Positions 1-5,828 of a stretch of DNA of 10,770 bases are shown in pieces; position 1 is the first letter of the stretch; every line of letters starts with the position of its first letter. The position numbers and the translations under genes were made by a program. The DNA is from JABMRP01 sp964444795. Lineage in GTDB: Bacteria; Planctomycetota; Planctomycetia; Pirellulales; Thermoguttaceae. Below the pieces are notes generated by a model. The model ran no database searches. It saw nothing but the letters and a program-made list of their open reading frames with translations, and had not been told where the DNA came from. The DNA lies in contig CAYUIQ010000280.1 in the NCBI GenBank assembly GCA_964444795.1, positions 1 through 10,770 on the forward strand, in the 5' to 3' direction.

Positions 1-17
1 CCTTTGCACGGTTTCAT
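1..17 (-). CDS. 5' end of a gene following the HipA-like kinase (possibly DUF3037), partial
   Basis: An ATG at 17-15 opens a frame reading MKPCK before the window ends. It lies 2 nt after the TAA stop (22-20) of the kinase gene, and a Shine-Dalgarno-like CGGAG at 30-26 sits 8 nt upstream, inside the kinase coding end. This is the expected layout of a co-translated second gene. From family knowledge, short HipA-like kinase genes of this type are often paired with a DUF3037 gene, whose proteins start with a similar short basic/Cys stretch. Five codons cannot prove the identity, so the DUF3037 call rests on context only. Confidence 0.33.
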
Positions 18-19
18 GA

Positions 20-876
20 TTACTGCTCCGTTTCCTCTGGGGCGTCGAACGGCAGTTGACGTTGAGGCCAAAGCTTACCTTCGATACTATCGGCCACAAA
101 AAGGGCCCGGTCCAGAATGAGGTCAACGAGAGCCTCCTGCACGTCTTTCTCCACGTCCCATTCCGTGGGTATTGTCTTCGTCATTGTAGCAACTGTTGGC
201 CTATCGATTCGGCGAAGGTCGCTGGACGCCTGCCGCACGTTGGTTCGGTCACAAAACTCTCGGAACTCCGGAAACAGACCGAAGACACGTTCATCCTTCT
301 TACTATCGATGTGCCGCAGTCTTCTTGTCAATGGGCGTCCACAGGTAAAACAGTGCGTGTGGTCAATCGCCTTCAAGAGCAACTCCCCCGAGGGGGCCTC
401 CTCGCTCAAGAAGACGTTAGACCGGTTCACGCGGGGCGGATGCATGCCCCTCTTGGGGGATTCGGAATAGCGGTCGCAATTCAGGGTCCAGGTATCGAAC
501 ACGACCAGACGGCTAATGTCCTCCGGATTCGTCAGCCGCCTCAATTGCCTCTTGTCTCCACTCCACTGCTCCCCCGACTCGGCCCGCGTGATAAACGCCG
601 GTCCGGGCTTGCCTTGTCCGCCTCGGGCAAACGGGATTTCATCCTCCTCGGTGACGTGAATCAGCGCGAAGTCGAGCGTCGGAAGCCCCAGCCACCTCGC
701 CAATTGAGTGCCGACCCACTCGCAAGCAAGAGTGTGCGGTCCTTCAGGGCCCCCAACGTCTTCAAGTAGCCTTTTCCCGCGTCAGTCTCCACGAGAGCCA
801 CACACGCGCTGGTTGGAAACGACCTGACGAAGCGACGAATAGTCGTCGGTTTCCAGTGACGGGGTGAACGGGGCAC
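20..876 (-). pseudogene. HipA-like kinase (HipA_2 type), split by a one-base frameshift
   Basis: Two overlapping reading frames together give one HipA-like protein of about 285 residues. The upstream frame starts at GTG 876-874, preceded by a strong SD GAGGTG (886-881), and reads to GYLKTLG. The downstream frame carries GPEGPHTLACEW and continues to the TAA at 22-20. They join if one G is added to the G5 tract at minus-strand 754-750 (TTG GGG GGC CCT GAA). In the joined protein K39 (GYLK) is the candidate ATP-site lysine. D128-x-W-x-x-N133-C-D135-R resembles the catalytic loop, and the D172 region (AIDHTHCF) is the likely metal-binding equivalent of DFG. HipA-fold kinases phosphorylate protein Ser/Thr; substrates of this short stand-alone type are not established. 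Only the frame is broken and the catalytic-loop residues are intact, so the lesion is recent, phase-variable or a sequencing error. Confidence 0.78.
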
Positions 877-879
877 AAG

Positions 880-1026
880 TCACCTCAGTGAAGACATCGG
901 CGGGTAGACCGTTCTCGGGGCAGGATGGTCATCATAGCCCTGATTCATCCCGCACTCAAGCAGGAAACGGGCTGCAAGGATTGCCCCATCATCGGCGGCC
1001 AGCCAGCCGCCCCATTCACGTCGCAT
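880..1026 (-). CDS. Small hypothetical protein, 48 residues, coupled to the kinase gene
   Basis: A short frame runs from ATG 1026-1024 to TGA 882-880 and begins MRREWGGWLAADDGAILAAR. It fills most of the gap between the AraC gene and the kinase gene on the same strand. Its stop lies 3 nt before the kinase GTG and overlaps that gene's SD, a typical arrangement for translational coupling. The first half has a protein-like composition (W, acidic turn, hydrophobic stretch) and the tail is Pro-rich. There is no good SD upstream, only a G-rich run very close to the ATG. I do not recognise a family. It could be a genuine small operon gene, the remnant of a longer one, or chance. Confidence 0.42.
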   Translation of the reverse strand: MRREWGGWLAADDGAILAARFLLECGMNQGYDDHPAPRTVYPPMSSLR

Positions 1027-1055
1027 GCCCCGCCGCCCGCTCTAGATGGGGCTCT

Positions 1056-1946
1056 CTACGCTTCGCCCTGCTGCCGGCGAAAGGCCGTCGGTGTTTGCCC
1101 GGTGTACTTCTTGAACACGGCGGCGAAGTACTGGCTCGTGTCGAAGCCGACTTCTCCAGCCACGGCGGTGACCGCCAAATCGGTCTCCAGCAGCAGCCCC
1201 TGGGCCGTCTCGACGCGGAGCCGCTGCAAGTAGTCGTTGGGCGATAGGCCGGTGTTCCGCTTGAACACCTCGTGAACCCGCGTATGCCCCAGCCCGAGAA
1301 ATTTGGCCAGATCGGCCACGCGAACGCGCTGGCCGACGTGTTCTTTGAGAAACTTCATCGCTTCGGCCACGTACAGATCGTCGCGCGATTGGCTGCCGGC
1401 ACGGAGGCATCGCGAGGTTTCCAGGATCATCTGGCAAATGAGCGTGCGGATGGCGGGGTTCGTCTCCGGCAAGGCCGACTCGCGGGTGCGGGCTAGTAGG
1501 GCCTCACGCAACCAGCCGACCATCTTGAGCAGCTTCCCACTGGCGTCGAAAACGGCGTTGCCCGCCTGCTGAAAACCATCCAACAGGCGATCCCACTCCG
1601 CGGCGTCCAGGGGCGAATTCTTCAGTCGGCGCCGGGTATCCGGGTAGAAGGTGATCCAGGCAAATCGGTTGGGCGAAAACACGTCTCCCACCCCGCGGTG
1701 ACGAAATTCCGGCGGCGTGATACGTACTTGCCCCCCGTGGGCGGGTCCCAGTACGGTGCCATCCGGCAACTCCCAGCTTAACGTGCCATCGAGAATGATG
1801 GCGATCTCCCACCCCTGGTGGGTATGCCAACTGGCCGTGTGCGCGGTCAACGACTCGGAGAAACCACCGTATTCCAGCATCGGCAGACCGATCTGCCGGC
1901 CGGTCACTTCCACCCGGCGATGCTTGGTTTCGGGCAGGCTTGCCAT
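1056..1946 (-). CDS. AraC/XylS-family transcriptional regulator with cupin sensor domain
   Basis: A 296-residue cytoplasmic DNA-binding regulator of normal family length. Residues about 20-100 form an AraC-type cupin sensor: WHTHQGWE (H41, H43), then ILDGTLSWELPDG and PPEFRHRG. Residues about 195-292 are the paired helix-turn-helix domain. Helix-turn-helix 1 is around VADLAKFLGLGHTRVHEVFK (211-229). The second is around residues 258-280, followed by the AraC signature FKKYTGQTPTAFRR. ATG 1946-1944 was chosen because the cupin homology starts soon after it. The open frame extends to 2261, but that stretch enters the divergent promoter and the DUF1559 gene. There is no clear SD. The start codon lies inside repeat copy 1 (1935-2010), 106 nt from the divergent DUF1559 start, so control of that promoter and autoregulation are plausible. 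The ligand is unknown; many relatives sense sugars. Confidence 0.93.
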   Translation of the reverse strand: MASLPETKHRRVEVTGRQIGLPMLEYGGFSESLTAHTASWHTHQGWEIAIILDGTLSWELPDGTVLGPAHGGQVRITPPEFRHRGVGDVFSPNRFAWITFYPDTRRRLKNSPLDAAEWDRLLDGFQQAGNAVFDASGKLLKMVGWLREALLARTRESALPETNPAIRTLICQMILETSRCLRAGSQSRDDLYVAEAMKFLKEHVGQRVRVADLAKFLGLGHTRVHEVFKRNTGLSPNDYLQRLRVETAQGLLLETDLAVTAVAGEVGFDTSQYFAAVFKKYTGQTPTAFRRQQGEA

Positions 1947-2010
1947 GACGTGTAAAATCGTCCGCTGGAGGATTCTGATAGGAGTATTCTTGCCTTTATT
2001 GTAGTCTGAA
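1935..2010 (+). repeat. 76-bp imperfect direct repeat, copy 1 (AraC/DUF1559 divergent region)
   Basis: Ungapped alignment with 3444-3519 (offset 1509) gives 61 of 76 matching bases by hand count. The best-conserved parts are CAGGCTTGC, AAAAT, GTCCGCTG, AGGATT, TGATAGGAG, ATTCTTG and GTAGTCTG. It is AT-richer than its surroundings and holds an SD-like AGGAG (1980-1984). It overlaps the AraC start codon (1946-1944) and ends 42 nt before the DUF1559 start. It is best read as a shared promoter/5' leader element; a module-boundary repeat is the alternative. Confidence 0.8.
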
Positions 2011-2052
2011 GGGCATGATTGTCGAGTGCGATTTCTCGGGAAAGACAGTACC

Positions 2053-2985
2053 ATGAAACGTCGAAATGGTTTCACTCTGGTGGAACTCCTTGTCGTCATC
2101 GCCATCATTGGCATTCTCATCGGGCTGTTGCTGCCCGCGGTACAGGCCGTCCGCGCGGCAGCCCGCCGCCTGCAATGCAGCAACAACATGAAGCAACTCG
2201 GGCTGGCCGTACACAACCTGCACACGGCCAATGGACTCTTGCCGCCGCTAACGGCTCCCAATCAGTACACGGCGGTCTCCGTCAGCGGACCGTACCAAGG
2301 GCGTATCGGCTTCACCGTCTTCAATTGGATGTTGCCGCACGTGGAGCAGAAGGCGTTGTACGATCAGTGTGTCGAGGAATCCGATGACGGCGGATTCAAT
2401 ACCATTGGGGCCGATACGGCACACTACCAAGCCGTGCCCGTCTACCTTTGTCCGTCGGAAGTCAATTTGAACGGCCCGCGCGGCTTTGGGCGGGGACTTC
2501 ACGACGGGATCGGCGGACCGACCTGGTGGGGTACCGCGAATTATGCGGCCAACTATTTCGTCTTCGGCAATCCGCCCTTGCCGGATACCCAAGGAGCGCA
2601 GACGTTCAGCACACTCCGCGACGGAACGAGCAACACGATCCTTTTCGCCGAGCGTTACACCAACTGTACCAACACGGCCAGCACGAGCAGCGTGTACTCC
2701 AGTCTGTGGAGCGACTCGACCAGCTACTGGCGGCCCGTTTTCTGTATCAACAACCTTGCCCGAACGCCCACGACCGCGGGCTATCCGCCGTGTGCCAAGT
2801 TTCAAGTAACCCCCGATTGGTTCCGCACCTGTGACGCTAGCCGCGCCCAATCGCCCCACTCCGGCGGTATGAATGTTTGCCTGGTCGACGGCAGCGTCCG
2901 CTTTGTCAGCGGCTCGGTCGCCGACGACATCTGGGCCGCCGTATGCGACCCTCGCGATGGTGAGACGGTAAGCGGAGATTGGTAG
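2053..2985 (+). CDS. DUF1559 pilin-like secreted protein
   Basis: A 310-residue protein of the DUF1559 family (type II secretion/type IV pilin-like), greatly expanded in planctomycetes. The N-terminus MKRRNG/FTLVELLVVIAIIG is a prepilin peptidase site: cleavage after G6, F7 at +1 and E11 at +5. It is followed by a hydrophobic helix to about residue 32 and the family sequence AVRAAARRLQCSNNMKQLGL. Mid-protein GTSNTILFAER and C-terminal HSGGMNVCLVDGSVRFVSGSV are the other family hallmarks. Several cysteines in the middle could form disulfides. ATG 2053 was chosen over GTG 2026 because the basic pre-segment then has normal length; the GGGAAAG upstream is only a weak SD. The gene lies downstream of repeat copy 1 and 69 nt before the lipoprotein gene. 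The family's biochemical role is not established; an extracellular pseudopilin-like structure is the usual inference. Confidence 0.94.
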   Translation: MKRRNGFTLVELLVVIAIIGILIGLLLPAVQAVRAAARRLQCSNNMKQLGLAVHNLHTANGLLPPLTAPNQYTAVSVSGPYQGRIGFTVFNWMLPHVEQKALYDQCVEESDDGGFNTIGADTAHYQAVPVYLCPSEVNLNGPRGFGRGLHDGIGGPTWWGTANYAANYFVFGNPPLPDTQGAQTFSTLRDGTSNTILFAERYTNCTNTASTSSVYSSLWSDSTSYWRPVFCINNLARTPTTAGYPPCAKFQVTPDWFRTCDASRAQSPHSGGMNVCLVDGSVRFVSGSVADDIWAAVCDPRDGETVSGDW

Positions 2986-3010
2986 GGGAGTGAAAAATGG
3001 GGACTCCCTT
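2984..3010 (+). other. Hairpin between the DUF1559 and lipoprotein genes
   Basis: GGGAGT (2986-2991) pairs with ACTCCC (3003-3008) across an 11-nt loop. A further G-T and A-T pair extend it to about 8 bp, starting within the DUF1559 stop codon. Only TT plus mixed sequence follows, so it is not a standard intrinsic terminator. It could be a partial terminator or an mRNA 3'-end stabiliser that sets different levels for the two genes. Confidence 0.35.
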
Positions 3011-3054
3011 GTTCTCAGTTTGAGTACCGTATCCAAGCCATCACCGCCCTCAAA

Positions 3055-3477
3055 ATGAACGCCATGCACAACCACTTTTCTCGAAACATTGCCTGCTGCT
3101 GTATCCTCCTGGCCATCGCAGGCTGCGGCGGCACCGAGGCCGAGCCGCCTCCGCCGACGTTCGTGGTCACCGGTCGAGTGCTCGACCGTGACGGTCAGCC
3201 GCTTACGGGGGGCATCATTCAGTTCGTCTCGAAGCGCGACGGCACGCTCAACATGTCGTCGATTATCAACCCCGACGGCACGTTCGAATTGACCACCATT
3301 GCGGGCAACGAGAACCTCGCCGGCGCGATCGAAGGCCCCTGCCAGGTGATGGTTACGCTGCCCATCGTCGGCGGCCAGCCGCCGGAGATCATTATTCTGC
3401 CCAAAGAGTACGAAATCGGCACATCCACCAACGAATTCGAGATCAGGCTTGCTACAATGTATAAAATAGTCCGCTGA
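3055..3477 (+). CDS. Small lipoprotein with carboxypeptidase-regulatory-like domain
   Basis: A 140-residue exported lipoprotein. The signal peptide ends in the lipobox LAIAGC with C24 as the lipidated residue (numbering from ATG 3055). A second ATG at 3064 is an equally good start, and neither has a visible SD. A short EAEPPPP linker leads to one Greek-key beta-sandwich: VTGRVLDRDGQPLTGGIIQF, then NPDGTFELTTI, a GPCQVMVTLP strand and a closing NEFEIRL strand. Such lipoproteins commonly follow DUF1559 genes in planctomycetes, as here, and probably sit in the cell envelope; partners and function are unknown. Oddly, the last residues (about LATMYKIVR) and the TGA stop lie inside repeat copy 2, so the C-terminal tail is encoded by a sequence also found upstream of the DUF1559 gene. 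Confidence 0.88.
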   Translation: MNAMHNHFSRNIACCCILLAIAGCGGTEAEPPPPTFVVTGRVLDRDGQPLTGGIIQFVSKRDGTLNMSSIINPDGTFELTTIAGNENLAGAIEGPCQVMVTLPIVGGQPPEIIILPKEYEIGTSTNEFEIRLATMYKIVR

Positions 3478-3519
3478 AGGATTTTGATAGGAGAATTCTT
3501 GTGTTCACGGTAGTCTGGA
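3444..3519 (+). repeat. 76-bp imperfect direct repeat, copy 2 (before the PEP-CTERM gene)
   Basis: Counterpart of 1935-2010 at a constant offset of 1509 bp, with no gaps. It covers the last 11 codons and stop of the lipoprotein gene and then the start of the leader of the triple-LamG gene (start 3607). It contains TATAAAAT (3460-3467) and an SD-like AGGAG (3489-3493). Similarity fades just after GTAGTCTG. Finding the same element ahead of two genes for exported proteins argues for a regulatory role. Confidence 0.8.
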
Positions 3520-3534
3520 TAATCGATGTATAAT
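3504..3534 (+). promoter_or_regulatory. Candidate promoter of the PEP-CTERM/haem-protein genes
   Basis: A perfect TATAAT at 3529-3534, directly preceded by TG, stands in an AT-rich strip between repeat copy 2 and the gene. The best upstream hexamer, TTCACG (3504-3509), matches TTGACA poorly and leaves a 19-bp spacer. A start site near 3541 would give a leader of about 65 nt, including a small CGGG/CCCG hairpin. The call rests mostly on the -10 element. Confidence 0.38.
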
Positions 3535-3591
3535 CGCGGGACTCCCGGATCAGGAAATTTCACGCAAATCACCTCAGTACCTCATCTTTTC

Positions 3592-3597
3592 AGGAGG
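3592..3597 (+). promoter_or_regulatory. Strong ribosome binding site fixing the PEP-CTERM gene start
   Basis: AGGAGG lies 9 nt before ATG 3607. It decides against the longer in-frame start at 3526, which would also place an unsuitable extension in front of the signal peptide. Confidence 0.85.
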
Positions 3598-3606
3598 GTC
3601 GCCACC

Positions 3607-5736
3607 ATGGGTCGTTTCAAGAATGCTTGGGCTTCCACCGCGCTGGTCGCGTTGATTGTGTTGCTGTTGGGTGCCGGAACCGGTTCGGCGGCGATTGTCG
3701 ACAATCTGGTCGCCCATTGGACGTTCGACGACAACACGCCCGGCAACGAGTATCTCGACTCGGCCGGCAGCAATCACGGCACGGCCCAGGGCACCGTGCC
3801 CGCACTTGCCACCGGGCTGATCGGTGCCCATACCCTGGAACTGGGCGGCGCCGGCACGATCAACGTCGGCAGCTCGGCCGACTTCGACACGACCACCTAT
3901 TCGATCTCCACGTGGCTCAACGCCGATACGACCGCCGGCTGGCGCACGGCCGTGGGAAGTTGGCACGGCGGTGCCTATTGGACACACTTGGGAAATAATG
4001 CCGGCGGCGACTTCGGCGACCACGGCGGCGGGCAGACCAGCGGAGGAGTTGTGACGCTTGGCCAGTGGAACCACGTTGTTTCGGTCCGCAACCCGGGCGT
4101 GGAGAACCAGCTCTGGGTCAACGGCGTCAAGATGGCGCAGACGTCGACCGGCACGCCGCAGATCCCCGGCGGCAACAACGTCTACATCGGCACGAAGAAC
4201 GGCGCCGAGAATTGGTGGGACGGCAAGATCGACGACGTCGGCATCTGGGACCGGGCGATCACCAGCGACGAAGTCCGGGAGATCTACTTCAAAGGCATCG
4301 AAGGGAACAACCTAACGGAAGCGGCTGCGGCGCCCAACACGGCCGTCGTGTGTTACGCGTTCGACGGTAACATGTTCGACAGCGGCCAGGCGGGCGCAGT
4401 GGCCGATAATCTCGACGCCTGGAATTCGGCCAACGTGCCAGGCGCCACGCCGAACTACGAGCCGGGCGTGGTCGGCCAGGCCGTTCGTCTCGGCGACACG
4501 ACCGGTGCGCAATGGGTCGGCGCGCCCGACAGTGCCGACGCCGACGTTTCGTCGACCTACACGATCGAGGCGTTCATCAATCCCGACTCCGTACCGGGAG
4601 CATCGGAATTCCAGCGACTCGTGCTCCATTGGGCGGGCGGCAACGCCTATCATCTGGGCATCCGCGGCACCGCGGCCAGCATGTTCCACGGACAGTCCAA
4701 CGGCGCGGCAGTCAATGCCGACGGCGGCAAGCTATCGGCCGGTCAATGGTATCATATCGCGGCCACCGCCGACCCGACCGATGGCATGATCCGCACCTGG
4801 CTCAACGGCGTCAACGTCGCCTCGACCGCCTACGATGGAACCATCGCCAACGACAGCAACCGGCTCTTCCTGGGCAGCACGCCGGGTGGCCATCATTTCG
4901 GCGGGTTGATCGACGAGGTGCAGATTTACGACGGCGAAGCCAAGGACGCCGCGTACATGCAGCAGCGGGTTGCCCAAGTGGCCGCTTTGGACCCGCAAAA
5001 CGGCCTGGTTTCTCTCTACCAGTTCGAAGGCAACGGCGACGACACGGCCGGCGGTTTCACCGAAAGCACCAGCACCATTGTCGACAATCTCTCGGCCGTG
5101 GGCGACGTCGCCTACGGAGCCGGCCAAGTGGGGCAAGCGGCCGATCTGAACGGCGGGTACTTTACTGTCGCAAACTCGGCCGACGTCCAATTGCCCTCCA
5201 CGTTTACCGTCGAGGCGTGGATCAATCCCGACAATCCGAGCACGGCCTGGAACCGCCTGTTGTTGAACTGGAGCGCCGAATTGTCGTATCACTTTGCACT
5301 GCGCAACGGCATGGTAAGCCTGTACATCAAAGAGGCCGACGGAAACGTCTTCGAGGTGGCCGTCGGCGGGGCGGTGGCCGCGGGCGAGTGGCAACACATC
5401 GCCGGTGTGCTGGATGCCGACACGCTCACCGGCACCGTTTTCCTCAACGGTGTCGAGGTGGGCAGCGGCGCCTTTGACGGTACTCTGTTCACTACGTCTA
5501 CCGATGGACTGGGCGTGGGCGACTCGGCCCTTGGTAACGGTGGAAGTATGCGCTACGTCGGCCTGATCGACGAACTGGCCATCTGGGAGACCGCCCTCAC
5601 GCCCAGCCAGATCGCCTCCCACTACCTGGCCGGCGCCGATGGTTACGGCCTGGGCGTTCCCGAGCCCGGAACCCTCGGGCTGCTGGTCCTCGGGATCGTC
5701 GGCCTGATACCCGTGTTGCGCCGCCGCAGGAAGTGA
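3607..5736 (+). CDS. Triple-LamG PEP-CTERM exported protein
   Basis: A 709-residue exported protein. The signal peptide (1 to about 28; hydrophobic STALVALIVLLLGAGTGSA) is followed by three laminin-G/concanavalin-like jellyroll domains. They span about 31-232 (LVAHWTFDD to GKIDDVGIWDRAI), 244-462 (VVCYAFDG to GLIDEVQIYDG) and 465-680 (LVSLYQFEG to GLIDELAIWETAL). The C-terminus is a classic PEP-CTERM sorting signal: VPEPG at 684-688, a hydrophobic span and a final RRRRK. In PEP-CTERM systems an exosortase recognises and cleaves this signal during export. LamG folds usually bind glycans or proteins; no catalytic residues were seen. Domains 2 and 3 share DNL, GxVGQA and IEAFINPD/VEAWINPD blocks and look like internal duplicates; domain 1 is more divergent. 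It lies 92 nt before the haem-protein gene, on the same strand. Confidence 0.93.
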   Translation: MGRFKNAWASTALVALIVLLLGAGTGSAAIVDNLVAHWTFDDNTPGNEYLDSAGSNHGTAQGTVPALATGLIGAHTLELGGAGTINVGSSADFDTTTYSISTWLNADTTAGWRTAVGSWHGGAYWTHLGNNAGGDFGDHGGGQTSGGVVTLGQWNHVVSVRNPGVENQLWVNGVKMAQTSTGTPQIPGGNNVYIGTKNGAENWWDGKIDDVGIWDRAITSDEVREIYFKGIEGNNLTEAAAAPNTAVVCYAFDGNMFDSGQAGAVADNLDAWNSANVPGATPNYEPGVVGQAVRLGDTTGAQWVGAPDSADADVSSTYTIEAFINPDSVPGASEFQRLVLHWAGGNAYHLGIRGTAASMFHGQSNGAAVNADGGKLSAGQWYHIAATADPTDGMIRTWLNGVNVASTAYDGTIANDSNRLFLGSTPGGHHFGGLIDEVQIYDGEAKDAAYMQQRVAQVAALDPQNGLVSLYQFEGNGDDTAGGFTESTSTIVDNLSAVGDVAYGAGQVGQAADLNGGYFTVANSADVQLPSTFTVEAWINPDNPSTAWNRLLLNWSAELSYHFALRNGMVSLYIKEADGNVFEVAVGGAVAAGEWQHIAGVLDADTLTGTVFLNGVEVGSGAFDGTLFTTSTDGLGVGDSALGNGGSMRYVGLIDELAIWETALTPSQIASHYLAGADGYGLGVPEPGTLGLLVLGIVGLIPVLRRRRK

Positions 5737-5754
5737 GCGCAACGAGCAGGTGAC

Positions 5755-5786
5755 TTGACAGCCGAAGTCGAGTCGGGCTCCAATAC
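5755..5786 (+). promoter_or_regulatory. Possible weak internal promoter before the haem-protein gene
   Basis: A consensus TTGACA (5755-5760) is followed 20 nt later by CAATAC (5781-5786), a poor and distant -10. It lies in the 92-nt gap between the PEP-CTERM and LamG-haem genes. No terminator hairpin with a T run is visible in that gap, so read-through from upstream is equally likely. Confidence 0.22.
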
Positions 5787-5828
5787 ATGATGCTCTGGAG
5801 AGAACGGACTGATTCAAAGGAGAATCTC

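Noticed and set aside
56..769. Plus-strand ORF of 237 codons opposite the kinase
   Set aside because: It is antisense to a recognisable HipA-like protein, its own translation shows no domain or signal, and it has no SD support. Its openness reflects the GC-rich codon pattern of the other strand.
1947..2261. N-terminal extension of the AraC protein to a start at 2261
   Set aside because: The extension runs through the repeat and into the DUF1559 coding region in antisense, adds no recognisable domain, and the normal AraC N-terminus begins near 1946.
2984..3010. Intrinsic terminator after DUF1559
   Set aside because: The stem is real but there is no T run after it, and the lipoprotein gene follows on the same strand, so it is listed only as a hairpin.
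1935..3519. Insertion sequence or composite transposon bounded by the two repeats
   Set aside because: No transposase, terminal inverted repeats or target-site duplications were seen, and the genes between are ordinary DUF1559 and lipoprotein genes. A regulatory or duplicated leader explains the data more simply.
3526..3606. Upstream start at 3526 for the triple-LamG gene
   Set aside because: It would add 27 residues before a good signal peptide and ignore the strong AGGAGG placed 9 nt before ATG 3607.
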